A program made the translations under genes and the position numbers. The notes under the pieces are model-generated. The model worked only from the letters and a program-made list of their open reading frames with translations. It had not been told where the DNA came from and searched no databases. DNA of 64,000 bases, taken from an uncultured Lachnospiraceae bacterium. GTDB taxonomy: Bacteria > Bacillota > Clostridia > Lachnospirales > Lachnospiraceae. The stretch spans positions 1 through 64,000 of the forward strand of contig CAJUKA010000014.1 of assembly GCA_910586585.1 (NCBI GenBank). Direction: 5' to 3'. Numbering within the stretch: position 1 is the first letter of the stretch; each line of letters starts with the position of its first letter. This document shows, in pieces, positions 1-8,882 of the stretch.

Positions 1-25
1 TCAGCATTCGCAATTTTCTATTATA

Positions 26-59
26 TCAAAAATTGAGCGCCAGCGCGCTCAATCTTTGA
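26..59 (-). terminator. Probable intrinsic terminator downstream of clpB
   Basis: A 15-nt arm (26-40) pairs with 45-59 at 14 of 15 positions around a 4-nt loop. Read on the minus strand the stem is followed by a U-rich stretch. It lies about 70 nt beyond the clpB stop. The core TTGAGCGC arm is also found in the hairpin at 41459-41484. Confidence 0.6.
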
Positions 60-126
60 TTTACAATCGCTCAATTTTGGTCCTGTTTTGTGCTTGAAAC
101 ATAGAATATGAAACAATTCTGACCTT

Positions 127-2718
127 TTAGGAACGCGTAAACGCTTCCAGCTTCGTTTCAGTACTGTCAAGATCAATGCGTATCGTATCGCCCACTTTCA
201 CCTGATCGGCCAGTATCAGCTTTGCCGCTAGCGTCTCCACATGCTTTTGGATATATCGTTTGAGTGGTCTTGCACCATATACTGGATCGTAACCATTCTC
301 TACAATAAAATGCTGTGCCCTCTCAGAAATCTCTATTGCAAGCTCTTTATCTGCCAGACGTTTGTTAATGTCTGCCAGAATCAGATTTATAATTCCTCCA
401 ATATTATCTTTTGTAAGCGGTTTGAACAAAATCGTCTCGTCGAGTCTGTTCAAAAACTCTGGTCTGAAATGTGCTCTAAGCTCTCCCATTACCATATCCT
501 GTGCAGCCGCCTCTATCTCCCCATTGCCGTCAATCCCATCTAACAAGTACTGGGCGCCAATATTGGAAGTCATAATGAGTATGGTGTTCTTGAAATCGAC
601 TGTACGTCCCTGGGAATCTGTGATACGCCCATCATCTAATACCTGCAGCAAGATATTGAATACATCTGGATGTGCTTTCTCAACCTCATCAAACAATACT
701 ACGCTGTAAGGCTTTCTGCGCACTGCTTCTGTAAGCTGCCCTCCTTCGTCATAGCCAACATATCCCGGAGGCGCTCCAATCAGACGCGACACAGAATGTT
801 TCTCCATATATTCACTCATATCGATGCGCACCATATTGGACTCATCATCAAAGAGAGACGCAGCAAGCGCTTTCGCAAGCTCTGTCTTGCCAACACCTGT
901 TGGTCCCAAAAACAAGAAGGAACCAATTGGCTTATCTGGATCTTTAATCCCTGCCTTGGAACGAATAATCGCTTCTGTTACTTTTGTGACTCCCTCATCC
1001 TGCCCTATCACACGTTTATGAAGCTCCGTGTCAAGATGAAGTGTCTTGTTCCGTTCACTTTCATTGAGTTTTGTTACCGGAATTCCCGTCCAGCGTGAAA
1101 TAATTTTAGCGATTTCATCATCTGATACATTTTCATGCACTAAAGACAATTCTCTGGCATTCGTCTTCTCTTCCTCCTGCTCTAACTGTTTTTTCAGTTC
1201 TGGAAGCTTGCCATAACTTAGTTCTGCCGCTTTTTCAAGGTTCCCCTCACGCTGTGCAATCTGTATCTGATTGTTCAGCTCCTCAATATCTTCTCTCAAC
1301 TTTGAAAGCCGTTCCACACACGCCTTTTCATTATCCCATTGTGCTTTTCGATTGTTAAAGTTGGATTTTTGTTCTGCCAGTTCTGCCTGAAGCGCTTCAA
1401 GGCGTTCCGCACTCAAACGATCCTCTTCTTTTTTGAGCGCCGCCACTTCAATCTCCATCTGCATAATCTTTCTTTGCAGTTCATCAAGCTCTGCAGGCAT
1501 AGAATCAAGCTCTGTTTTTATCATCGCACAGGCTTCATCAACAAGATCTATCGCCTTATCCGGCAAAAAACGGTCTGTAATATAACGGTTTGAAAGCACT
1601 GCGGCGCTTACAAGAGCATTGTCCATGATCTTGACCCCATGAAATACTTCATAACGCTCCTTCAATCCTCTCAGAATACTGATGGTATCTTCCACTGTCG
1701 GTTCATCTACCATAACAGGCTGGAACCGTCTCTCAAGAGCAGGGTCTTTCTCAATATACTGCCGGTATTCGTCAAGCGTTGTCGCACCAATGCAATGCAG
1801 CTCACCTCTTGCAAGCATTGGTTTTAGCATATTTCCGGCATCCATAGCGCCGTCGGTCTTGCCTGCGCCTACAATTGTGTGCAGTTCATCAATAAACAGA
1901 ATAATTTGTCCATCACTGTTTTTGACGTCTTCAAGAACAGCTTTTAACCGCTCTTCAAACTCTCCTCTGTATTTGGCGCCTGCTACCAATGCACCCATAT
2001 CCAGAGAAAATATTTTTTTGTCCTTCAAGCCTTGCGGAACATCGCCACGTACAATCCGTTGTGCCAGCCCTTCAACTACTGCTGTCTTGCCCACGCCAGG
2101 TTCCCCAATCAGTACAGGGTTATTCTTTGTCTTTCTGGAAAGTATCCGAATAATATTCCTGATTTCATTGTCTCTGCCGATTACTGGGTCAAGCTTTTGT
2201 TTTCTCGCTTTTTCCACAAGATCCTGTCCATATTTTTCCAGTGTATCATAAGTTGCTTCAGGATTGTCGCTAGTTACTCTCTGATTGCCTCTGACCTCCG
2301 ATAGCGCCTTTAAAAAGCGTTCTCTTGTAATACCATATTCTCTAAATATTTCCTTAATTTCTTTATTTGGATTTTGAATCATTGCAAGAAACAAATGTTC
2401 AACAGATACATATTCATCTCCCATACGTTTTGCTTCATCTTCTGCACTGATTAACACTTTGTTGAGATACTGTCCTACATAAGGCTGCCCGCCCTGCACT
2501 TTGACTCTATTTTCTAGTGCTTTTTTCACTCTGTCAACAAAATAATCCTTATTTATTTCCATTTTCTCTATCAGTTTCAATATCAGGCTGTCATCAATCG
2601 TCAGGAGGGCATAGAGAAGATGCTCCTGTTCAAGTTCCTGATTGCCATATTCAACAGCAAGCTTTTCACAGCCATTTACAGCCTCAATTGACTTCTGTGT
2701 AAACTTTTGAATATTCAT
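127..2718 (-). CDS. clpB: ATP-dependent chaperone ClpB (Hsp100 disaggregase)
   Basis: Cytosolic AAA+ disaggregase that works with DnaK to rescue aggregated proteins. Visible domains in order are the Clp-N double repeat (about residues 1-145), AAA-1 with Walker A GEPGVGKT near residue 205, a long charged coiled-coil middle domain (about 400-530) that distinguishes ClpB from ClpC/ClpA/ClpX, AAA-2 with Walker A GPTGVGKT near 600, and the C-terminal D2-small domain. The length, about 863 residues, is normal. An upstream in-frame ATG at 2724 directly abuts AGGAGG, which leaves no spacing. The ATG at 2718 has 6-nt spacing and gives the family-typical MNIQKFTQKS start, so it was chosen. No CIRCE or clear CtsR box is visible upstream. 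Confidence 0.97.
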   Translation of the reverse strand: MNIQKFTQKSIEAVNGCEKLAVEYGNQELEQEHLLYALLTIDDSLILKLIEKMEINKDYFVDRVKKALENRVKVQGGQPYVGQYLNKVLISAEDEAKRMGDEYVSVEHLFLAMIQNPNKEIKEIFREYGITRERFLKALSEVRGNQRVTSDNPEATYDTLEKYGQDLVEKARKQKLDPVIGRDNEIRNIIRILSRKTKNNPVLIGEPGVGKTAVVEGLAQRIVRGDVPQGLKDKKIFSLDMGALVAGAKYRGEFEERLKAVLEDVKNSDGQIILFIDELHTIVGAGKTDGAMDAGNMLKPMLARGELHCIGATTLDEYRQYIEKDPALERRFQPVMVDEPTVEDTISILRGLKERYEVFHGVKIMDNALVSAAVLSNRYITDRFLPDKAIDLVDEACAMIKTELDSMPAELDELQRKIMQMEIEVAALKKEEDRLSAERLEALQAELAEQKSNFNNRKAQWDNEKACVERLSKLREDIEELNNQIQIAQREGNLEKAAELSYGKLPELKKQLEQEEEKTNARELSLVHENVSDDEIAKIISRWTGIPVTKLNESERNKTLHLDTELHKRVIGQDEGVTKVTEAIIRSKAGIKDPDKPIGSFLFLGPTGVGKTELAKALAASLFDDESNMVRIDMSEYMEKHSVSRLIGAPPGYVGYDEGGQLTEAVRRKPYSVVLFDEVEKAHPDVFNILLQVLDDGRITDSQGRTVDFKNTILIMTSNIGAQYLLDGIDGNGEIEAAAQDMVMGELRAHFRPEFLNRLDETILFKPLTKDNIGGIINLILADINKRLADKELAIEISERAQHFIVENGYDPVYGARPLKRYIQKHVETLAAKLILADQVKVGDTIRIDLDSTETKLEAFTRS

Positions 2719-2762
2719 AGTCATCCTCCTTTTTTATTCTGTGTTTTATTTGTTCTATACTT

Positions 2763-2790
2763 ACTATAACACTTTTCTTTCATTTGTCAA
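2763..2790 (-). promoter_or_regulatory. Sigma-A promoter of clpB
   Basis: Read on the minus strand, TTGACA (2785-2790) and TATAGT (2763-2768) are separated by 16 nt. They lie about 45 nt upstream of the clpB start codon. Confidence 0.7.
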
Positions 2791-2908
2791 TTTAGTTTAT
2801 AGTTTTATTATAAATTTTTACTTTTATTCTACCGATTTAATATAATGTGTGGTAAAATAGATTAGGTATGAAAGTTATAAAATTGGTGCGAAAGATGGTG
2901 TAACAATT

Positions 2909-3454
2909 ATGGATCCAGCCACAGCTTATTTTCTCAAAAAATACTATCCACATGTCATAAAATGGTGGTTAGTAAACTATAATCCTGATGTGATCAGAAT
3001 ATGGCCTTCAAAGGCCGAGGAGGAGGAAGCGCTTCGTCTCGAAGCAGAAGAGGCAGAACAAATGGCACTTGAAGCGGAAGAATCATCGGACACAAGTCTC
3101 CTTGCACTGGATGAATCTGCATATAATGCTACTACTGGTTCTTATTCTGGTCTGTATGGACAAACGCAGCTCGATGCAGAGGGACAGGCCGCGCTTGATG
3201 TTATTATGAACACATACAATAAGCAAAACAACATTGACTTCCTAATATCGGGAGGCAATCCCTCAGAATACGACGGCAGGAAGAAAACCTATATTACAAA
3301 TGATGACATCACAATTCCTTCTGATCAGGATGAGATTTTAAAGGAAGCAAATGAAATATATGAACGGTTACTTCGCGAAGCTGCTGAAGATGAAGAAAAA
3401 AAGAAAGCCGAAATAGAAGCAGCACGTCAAAGTGCCCAACAGCAATATTCATAG
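2909..3454 (+). CDS. Hypothetical acidic protein
   Basis: I do not recognise the family. The 181-residue product has an aromatic-rich N-terminus (about residues 8-35, with HVIKWWLVNYNPDVIRIW), then a Glu/Ala-rich helical stretch (37-60), a polar middle, and a second charged Glu/Lys/Ala-rich helix at the C-terminus (about 145-175). No signal peptide or membrane span is evident, so it is probably cytosolic. It is divergent from clpB and ends in a strong bidirectional terminator, so it looks like a single-gene transcript. The Shine-Dalgarno match is weak, and the start is the first ATG of the frame. Confidence 0.7.
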   Translation: MDPATAYFLKKYYPHVIKWWLVNYNPDVIRIWPSKAEEEEALRLEAEEAEQMALEAEESSDTSLLALDESAYNATTGSYSGLYGQTQLDAEGQAALDVIMNTYNKQNNIDFLISGGNPSEYDGRKKTYITNDDITIPSDQDEILKEANEIYERLLREAAEDEEKKKAEIEAARQSAQQQYS

Positions 3455-3480
3455 CTGCGTGTTAATTTGAAGACTTTTAC

Positions 3481-3533
3481 AAAAAACAGAGTACACCTGT
3501 ACGAGAACTTCGTATAGTTGTACTCTGTTTTTT
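3481..3533. terminator. Bidirectional terminator between convergent genes
   Basis: A perfect 14-bp stem, aaaaaacagagtac (3481-3494) with its complement at 3520-3533, has A/T runs at both ends. It sits between the plus-strand gene ending at 3454 and porB ending at 3560. A weaker inner palindrome lies in the loop. Confidence 0.85.
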
Positions 3534-3559
3534 ATGAAAAATGATCTTTGACAAAATAG

Positions 3560-4498
3560 TTAATTACATTTATTTTTTAGTTCTTCCCACCTTTTGTCAA
3601 TCTCTTCCTGAAATTTTCCAATCAATGCTTCATTTTCTTTTTTAAACAAATGTTTGAATCGTTTCTGCGGTTTTAGAAATTCTTCAATCGGCATTTTGTT
3701 CTTTGGTTCATAATTTAGTATCCATCTGCCGTCAATGACTTCAAATAAAGGCCAATAACATGTTTCAACTGCCATTTTACAAAGATTCATCATCTCACTT
3801 GGCTCATATCCCCATCCTCGTGGACATGGAGACATTACATTCAAAAATGCCGCACCTGGCGTGTAAATAGCTTTTTGCGCTTTGGTATATAAATCTTTAA
3901 AATTTGATGTAAATGTACTCTGCCCTACATAAGGTATATGATGTTCTGCCATGATTGCTGCCAAATCTTTTCTTATCTGCACCTTTCCGGCAGACACTGT
4001 TCCAGCAGGTGTTGTCGTTGTATCCGCATACTGCGGTGTTGCTGAAGATCGCTGTGTACCAGTATTCATATAAGCGCCATTATCATAGCACACATAAACC
4101 ATATCATGACCGCGTTCCATGGCGCCTGATAAAGACTGAAAACCAATATCATAGGTTCCGCCATCACCGCCGAACGTTATAAATTTAAACGTGTCGTTAA
4201 TTTTTCCCTTCTTTTTCAATACATGATATGCAGTCTCCACACCAGAAAGCGTTGCTCCTGCGTTTTCAAATGCATTGTGAATATAACTGTCTTCATAAGC
4301 GGTGTATGGATACATATAAGAAGAAACCTCCAGACAACCTGTTGCATTTCCAATGACTGCCTTATCTCCCTCTTCCAATGCTCTAAGCACCGTCCGAACT
4401 GTAATTGTGCCGCCGCACCCTGCACACATTCTATGCCCTGGCGCAAGGCGTTCTGGTTTGCTCATTACTTCTTTAAAATTATATGTTGTCTGTTTCAT
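3560..4498 (-). CDS. porB: 2-oxoacid (pyruvate):ferredoxin oxidoreductase, beta subunit
   Basis: Thiamine-diphosphate-binding subunit of a four-subunit 2-oxoacid:ferredoxin oxidoreductase. The complex decarboxylates the oxoacid to acyl-CoA and reduces ferredoxin. The N-terminal CAGCGG is typical of the PorB iron-sulfur ligands, and GDGGTYDIGFQ followed by NGAYMNTGTQ about 30 residues later is the TPP/Mg site. The length of 312 residues is normal. It is the last gene of a porGDAB operon, overlaps porA by 4 nt (ATGA) and has a good GGAGG site. Pyruvate is the likely substrate by family frequency, but a related branched-chain oxoacid enzyme cannot be excluded from sequence alone. Confidence 0.93.
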   Translation of the reverse strand: MKQTTYNFKEVMSKPERLAPGHRMCAGCGGTITVRTVLRALEEGDKAVIGNATGCLEVSSYMYPYTAYEDSYIHNAFENAGATLSGVETAYHVLKKKGKINDTFKFITFGGDGGTYDIGFQSLSGAMERGHDMVYVCYDNGAYMNTGTQRSSATPQYADTTTTPAGTVSAGKVQIRKDLAAIMAEHHIPYVGQSTFTSNFKDLYTKAQKAIYTPGAAFLNVMSPCPRGWGYEPSEMMNLCKMAVETCYWPLFEVIDGRWILNYEPKNKMPIEEFLKPQKRFKHLFKKENEALIGKFQEEIDKRWEELKNKCN

Positions 4499-5730
4499 GC
4501 CTCTAATCCTCCGTGTTCTTTAGAGGAGCTTTCCTCCACTGACCGTCTCCGGCGCAAACCTATGTAGTCGTACATTCCTGTAACTGTTTTTGTATCTGCA
4601 ATCTTTTCCAGATTTTCATAAACGGTCTTAAAATCTGAAACAGTAATATCACGGCCTCCAAGACCATAAAAATAGTTCACTGTTTCCGCATTACAACGCG
4701 CCTGGTACATTGCCGCGCGCACCTCAGCTCCAAGCGGTCCGCTTGTAGCCGCAAACATCTCGCTTCTGTCCATAATTGCCACAGCCTTTACTTTCGAAAG
4801 CGCAGCAGCAATCTCTTCCTCAGGAAATGGACGAAATACTCTAATCTTAATCAATCCTACTTTTTTGCCAGTCGTATTTCGAATTTCATCAATCGCCGCC
4901 TTGCAAGTACCTGCAGCCGATCCGATAATCACAACGGCATATTCTGCGTCTTCCATTTGATATGCTTCAAAAAAACTGTATTTGCGTCCTGTCAATTCCT
5001 CAAACTTTGCTGCAACCTCCAATATAACCTGCTTTGCCTGAATCATTGCCTCACGCTGCGCACGCTTTGTTTCCATATAATAATTGGAAACGGCATAGGG
5101 GCCTACTGCCATTTTTTCATTCGGATTAAGAAGATAATGTTCCGGTTCATACGCTCCCACAAAATGTTTTACCTTATCATCCTCTTCCAAAAGAATATTT
5201 TCTACACCATGGCTTGTGATAAATCCGTCTTGACAAACCATCACGGGAAGATGCACCCTCTTATCCTCTGCAATCGGAAATGCCTGTATAAAATTATCAT
5301 ACACTTCCTGATTGGATTCTGCATAAATTTGAATCCATCCTGTATCTCTCGCTCCCATACTGTCTGAATGATCCGCATTGATATTAATTGGCCCCGAAAG
5401 CGCTCTGTTAACCAATGCCAGTACAATAGGAAGTCTGTTCGATGCTGCTACATACAGTTCCTCCCACATCAGCGCCATACCGCATGAGGATGTTGCTGTT
5501 ATCGCTCTTGCGCCGGCAGCCGATGCACCAATCGTAGCACTCATTGCGCTGTGCTCACTCTCTACATGTATAAATTCTGTATCAATTTCACCATTTGCAA
5601 TATAGTTTGCTACATATTGCGGTATCTCAGTTGATGGTGTTATCGGAAAAGCCGGCATAACATCTGGATTGATCTGCTTGATAGCATATGCCACTGCTTC
5701 ATTTCCTGATAGACGTTCTCTGATTGCCAT
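4495..5730 (-). CDS. porA: 2-oxoacid (pyruvate):ferredoxin oxidoreductase, alpha subunit
   Basis: Alpha subunit (411 residues) of the four-subunit oxidoreductase. It carries the pyrimidine-binding domain (FPITPSTEIPQY near residue 30, the GARAITATSSCGMALM segment) followed by the transketolase C-terminal-like domain (about 240-380). It pairs with PorB to form the active site. A strong AAGGAGG precedes the ATG. It lies 1 nt after the porD stop and overlaps porB by 4 nt, which points to translational coupling in an operon. Confidence 0.93.
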   Translation of the reverse strand: MAIRERLSGNEAVAYAIKQINPDVMPAFPITPSTEIPQYVANYIANGEIDTEFIHVESEHSAMSATIGASAAGARAITATSSCGMALMWEELYVAASNRLPIVLALVNRALSGPININADHSDSMGARDTGWIQIYAESNQEVYDNFIQAFPIAEDKRVHLPVMVCQDGFITSHGVENILLEEDDKVKHFVGAYEPEHYLLNPNEKMAVGPYAVSNYYMETKRAQREAMIQAKQVILEVAAKFEELTGRKYSFFEAYQMEDAEYAVVIIGSAAGTCKAAIDEIRNTTGKKVGLIKIRVFRPFPEEEIAAALSKVKAVAIMDRSEMFAATSGPLGAEVRAAMYQARCNAETVNYFYGLGGRDITVSDFKTVYENLEKIADTKTVTGMYDYIGLRRRRSVEESSSKEHGGLEA

Positions 5731-5731
5731 T

Positions 5732-6040
5732 TTATTTGCCCTCCTTCATATGTATCGCACCAAACGGACATATTTTTGCACAGATGCCGCAGCCCTTGCA
5801 GTGATCATAGTCAAATTCTTCTCTCTTCCCCGCTGTTACTGGAATTGATGAATCTGGACAAACTGGTGTACACAAAAGACACTGTTTACATTTTTCCTGT
5901 TCCCACACAGGAGTAGCTGTTCTCCACTCTCCTGTACAAAAATCCTTTGAAGTTGCCGCCTCAAACAGCTTATTTCCCTCCGTAATATCCTGCCATGGGC
6001 TTTGCTCATTAATTCTGTCCTGTATCTTTTCATTCGCCAT
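5732..6040 (-). CDS. porD: 2-oxoacid:ferredoxin oxidoreductase, delta (ferredoxin-like) subunit
   Basis: Small 102-residue subunit with two [4Fe-4S] motifs, CKQCLLCTPVCPD (about 51-63) and CKGCGICAKICP (about 81-92). It relays electrons from the PorAB active site to soluble ferredoxin. Its position between porG and porA is the usual gene order of four-subunit PORs. GGGGG lies 6 nt before the ATG. Confidence 0.92.
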   Translation of the reverse strand: MANEKIQDRINEQSPWQDITEGNKLFEAATSKDFCTGEWRTATPVWEQEKCKQCLLCTPVCPDSSIPVTAGKREEFDYDHCKGCGICAKICPFGAIHMKEGK

Positions 6041-6105
6041 AAAAATCCCCCTATTTTACATCTGCTGCCGTCTTTCAATCGCCATCAAGCAGCAAAAAAT
6101 CCTTA

Positions 6106-6672
6106 TCAAACGTCAAATGCAAGCTCAAGCGCCAGCATATTACCATCAATTACCTCTGGTTTTTTTGCAAATTTATGTTCAAAAGAAGCCCTCATCTCTG
6201 AAAGAAATGCATCTTTTTCCATCACGTTTGTTGCTGCCACGGTTACTGCAAGCATTGGTGAATTGGGATAATTTTTTCCGAGTGCCTTCATTGATATCTC
6301 CTTGGCATCAATCGTATACACTGCCCCTGAATATCCATGAAGGTGTACTGCAATTTCCTCTTTGCTGCGTGCAGTATTAATAATCACGGCGCCTTCTGGT
6401 TTCAATCCTTTCGTCACATCAATGCTTTCTAATAAACTCTCATCTACTACTACTACATAATCTGGTTCATAAATATTGGAATGAACTGTAATCGGACTGC
6501 TGCTAATTCGATTATAAGCAGTAATCGGTGCGCCCATTCTCTCAGGTCCATACTCCGGAAATCCCTGTACATACTTTCCTGTCTTAAATGCTACATCCGC
6601 CAGCAAAAGCGCTGCCGTTTTTGCTCCCTGACCGCCGCGCCCATGCCACCTGATTTCTATTGTATCCTTCAT
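6106..6672 (-). CDS. porG: 2-oxoacid:ferredoxin oxidoreductase, gamma subunit
   Basis: Gamma subunit (188 residues), recognised by RWHGRGGQGAKTAALLLA at the N-terminus and the FPEYGPERMGAP segment near residue 40. It contributes to the CoA-binding region of the complex. It is the first gene of the porGDAB cluster, with GAAAGGAG upstream. The gene before it (6692-7153) is only 19 nt away and may be cotranscribed. Confidence 0.93.
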   Translation of the reverse strand: MKDTIEIRWHGRGGQGAKTAALLLADVAFKTGKYVQGFPEYGPERMGAPITAYNRISSSPITVHSNIYEPDYVVVVDESLLESIDVTKGLKPEGAVIINTARSKEEIAVHLHGYSGAVYTIDAKEISMKALGKNYPNSPMLAVTVAATNVMEKDAFLSEMRASFEHKFAKKPEVIDGNMLALELAFDV

Positions 6673-6691
6673 TTTTGCAAAAATACTCCTT

Positions 6692-7153
6692 TCAAACTTG
6701 ATTTTCCCGTTTTTTCAACCATCTCAGTGAATCTATTATCAATCCAAAAATACGTGCATTTGCTTCCCATTCCTGTTTCAAGCATTGGATAGTAACAATA
6801 ACCTCTCTGCCTTCATAAACCCCAAGCAGAAAAATATTATAAAAGCAGTATCCTGTAACACAGGATAAATACTGTATCTCACCAAAAGACCGCCCATTTA
6901 TCATACGCTTTGCAATCTGCTGACTTTCAAATTGTTTGATTCCTCTACAAAATCCTTTATAATATTCATTTAACCTTAAATCAATCTCCTCAACTGTCAG
7001 ATCCGCACCACCCCTAGTAACATTAACCACTGTCTTTCTGTCTTTGGAAAGCCAGCTATACTGTGATGAGCCAAATGTGTCTGTCAGTTCCAGATTAGAT
7101 GGAATCATAATTTCCATCCCTTCATCATAAAGATGGTATGTATTATAAAGCAT
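6692..7153 (-). CDS. Hypothetical protein upstream of porG
   Basis: The family is not recognised. The 153 residues form a compact, soluble-looking alpha/beta protein with no signal peptide or membrane segment. The general pattern (an N-terminal IPSNLELTD strand, a central stretch, and a closing helix near IFGLIIDSLRWL) recalls small DcrB/PsbP-like folds, but this is only an impression. AAGGGG lies close to the ATG. The guaB terminator at 7217-7244 lies upstream and porG starts 19 nt downstream, so it may be the first gene of the por operon. Confidence 0.65.
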   Translation of the reverse strand: MLYNTYHLYDEGMEIMIPSNLELTDTFGSSQYSWLSKDRKTVVNVTRGGADLTVEEIDLRLNEYYKGFCRGIKQFESQQIAKRMINGRSFGEIQYLSCVTGYCFYNIFLLGVYEGREVIVTIQCLKQEWEANARIFGLIIDSLRWLKKRENQV

Positions 7154-7216
7154 ACCTGCCCCTTCTGTATCTATAAATTTTATTTGGCACCAAGCGATTC
7201 CTGTGCCTCAAAAGTA

Positions 7217-7244
7217 AACGCTGTCACTACATGGTGACAGCGTT
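7217..7244 (-). terminator. Probable guaB terminator
   Basis: An 11-bp perfect stem (7217-7227 with 7234-7244) with a 6-nt loop lies 5 nt beyond the guaB stop. On the minus strand it is followed by a short U-containing tail. Confidence 0.7.
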
Positions 7245-7248
7245 CATA

Positions 7249-8703
7249 TCATTCTTCAACACTGTAGTTTGGTGCCTCTTTTGTAATATGAATATCATGC
7301 GGATGGCTCTCTCTTAGAGCAGCAGCGGAAATCTTAACAAATCTTCCATTATTCTTCAGCTCTTCAATCGTTGCAGTTCCGCAATATCCCATACCAGAAC
7401 GCAAACCGCCCATAAGCTGGAATACGGTATCTTCAACATTTCCTTTATAAGGAACTCGTCCCTCAACTCCCTCTGGCACAAGTTTCTTGGCGTCAGACTG
7501 GAAATAGCGGTCTTTGCTTCCATTTTCCATTGCTGAAATAGAACCCATACCTCTATATACCTTATATTTTCTTCCCTGAAACAGCTCAAATGTTCCTGGG
7601 CTTTCCTCACATCCTGCAAAAATGCTGCCCATCATACAAACATTTCCGCCCGCTGCAATTGCTTTTGTCATATCTCCTGAATATTTGATGCCGCCATCTG
7701 CAATAATTGGAACCCCATATTCTTTAGCCACAGAATAAGAATCCATAATTGCTGTAATCTGAGGAACACCAATCCCCGCAACAACACGCGTTGTACAAAT
7801 CGATCCAGGACCTATTCCTACCTTGACAGCATCAGCTCCGGCATCAATCAGCGCCCTTGTGCCATCGCCCGTGGCAACATTTCCTGCAATCACCTGCAAA
7901 TCAGGATATTTTTCTTTAATCATTCTCAGACAATTGAGTACATTCTCAGAATGTCCATGTGCACTATCCAGAACAACCACATCTACTTTTGCATCAATTA
8001 ATGCTCCCACACGGTCAAGCACATTCGCTGTAATGCCTACTCCTGCGCCACACAAAAGTCTTCCCTGGGTATCCTTTGCGGCAAGCGGATATTTGATTGT
8101 CTTTTCAATATCCTTAATTGTAATAAGACCTTTTAAATTATATTTTTCATCAACGATTGGAAGCTTTTCTTTTCTTGCATCTGCAAGTATTTTTTTTGCT
8201 TCGTCCAGCGTAATTCCTTCCTTTGCTGTAATCAACCCTTCTGATGTCATGGACTCTTTTATTTTTTTCGAGTAATCTGTCTCAAACTTTAAATCGCGGT
8301 TTGTGATAATGCCTACAAGTTTTCTGCCTTCAGTAATCGGCACACCTGAAATTCTAAACTTTGCCATCAGTGCATCTGCATCACCAAGCGTATGATTTGG
8401 AGTCAGTGAAAAAGGATCGGTGATAACACCGTTTTCAGAACGCTTTACCTTGTCCACTTCTTCTGCCTGCTCTTCAATCGACATATTTTTGTGAATGATA
8501 CCAATACCGCCCTGCCTTGCCATAGCAATTGCCATTCTGTGTTCTGTAACTGTGTCCATTCCCGCACTCATCATAGGAATGTGAAGCTTGATTTTTTTTG
8601 TCAACCATGTTGTTAAGTCAACTTGATTTGGAATTACCTGTGAATAACTTGGTACTAACAATACATCATCAAACGTAATTCCTTCGCCGATTATATGACC
8701 CAT
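7249..8703 (-). CDS. guaB: Inosine-5'-monophosphate dehydrogenase
   Basis: NAD-dependent oxidation of IMP to XMP, the committing step of GMP synthesis in the cytosol. The 484-residue protein is a TIM barrel interrupted by a CBS-domain pair (about residues 95-205). The potassium/catalytic loop GIGPGSICTT holds the active cysteine, and the flap region is present. The start at 8703 is preceded by AGGAGGAAGAGAA. A longer reading frame from 8772 would run through the promoter, so that start is rejected. The gene is monocistronic by its own promoter and terminator. Confidence 0.97.
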   Translation of the reverse strand: MGHIIGEGITFDDVLLVPSYSQVIPNQVDLTTWLTKKIKLHIPMMSAGMDTVTEHRMAIAMARQGGIGIIHKNMSIEEQAEEVDKVKRSENGVITDPFSLTPNHTLGDADALMAKFRISGVPITEGRKLVGIITNRDLKFETDYSKKIKESMTSEGLITAKEGITLDEAKKILADARKEKLPIVDEKYNLKGLITIKDIEKTIKYPLAAKDTQGRLLCGAGVGITANVLDRVGALIDAKVDVVVLDSAHGHSENVLNCLRMIKEKYPDLQVIAGNVATGDGTRALIDAGADAVKVGIGPGSICTTRVVAGIGVPQITAIMDSYSVAKEYGVPIIADGGIKYSGDMTKAIAAGGNVCMMGSIFAGCEESPGTFELFQGRKYKVYRGMGSISAMENGSKDRYFQSDAKKLVPEGVEGRVPYKGNVEDTVFQLMGGLRSGMGYCGTATIEELKNNGRFVKISAAALRESHPHDIHITKEAPNYSVEE

Positions 8704-8743
8704 TTCTCTTCCTCCTGTAAATTTTTTATAAAATATTTTTAAA

Positions 8744-8772
8744 ATTATACTAAAGCAAGAACTACTTGTCAA
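8744..8772 (-). promoter_or_regulatory. Consensus sigma-A promoter of guaB
   Basis: Perfect TTGACA (8767-8772) and TATAAT (8744-8749) on the minus strand are separated by 17 nt, about 40 nt upstream of the guaB ATG. A match to both hexamers with optimal spacing suggests strong expression. Confidence 0.85.
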
Positions 8773-8800
8773 CTGTCATACTGCCCAAACTTAATCTAAT

Positions 8801-8831
8801 CGAGCAGGGGAGCAACCTACTCCACTACTCG
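8801..8831. repeat. Hairpin upstream of the guaB promoter
   Basis: Arms 8801-8812 and 8820-8831 pair at 10 of 12 positions. The arm sequence cgagcaggggag resembles the hairpin arm at 13374-13385 before ldh (cgagtagggaag), and both are followed by a CGCGCC tract. There is no U-run, so it is not a typical terminator. Confidence 0.45.
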
Positions 8832-8882
8832 CCGCGCCCCGCCTTTCGGCATACGATCCGCTGAACTGTTACCTAACTTGTA

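Noticed and set aside
2725..2908. Possible CIRCE or CtsR control of clpB
   Set aside because: Neither the TTAGCACTC inverted repeat nor a GGTCAAA-type tandem box is visible in the intergenic region.
8704..8772. Longer N-terminus for guaB starting at 8772
   Set aside because: It would translate through a perfect TTGACA-17-TATAAT promoter and lacks a ribosome site; the ATG at 8703 has AGGAGG.
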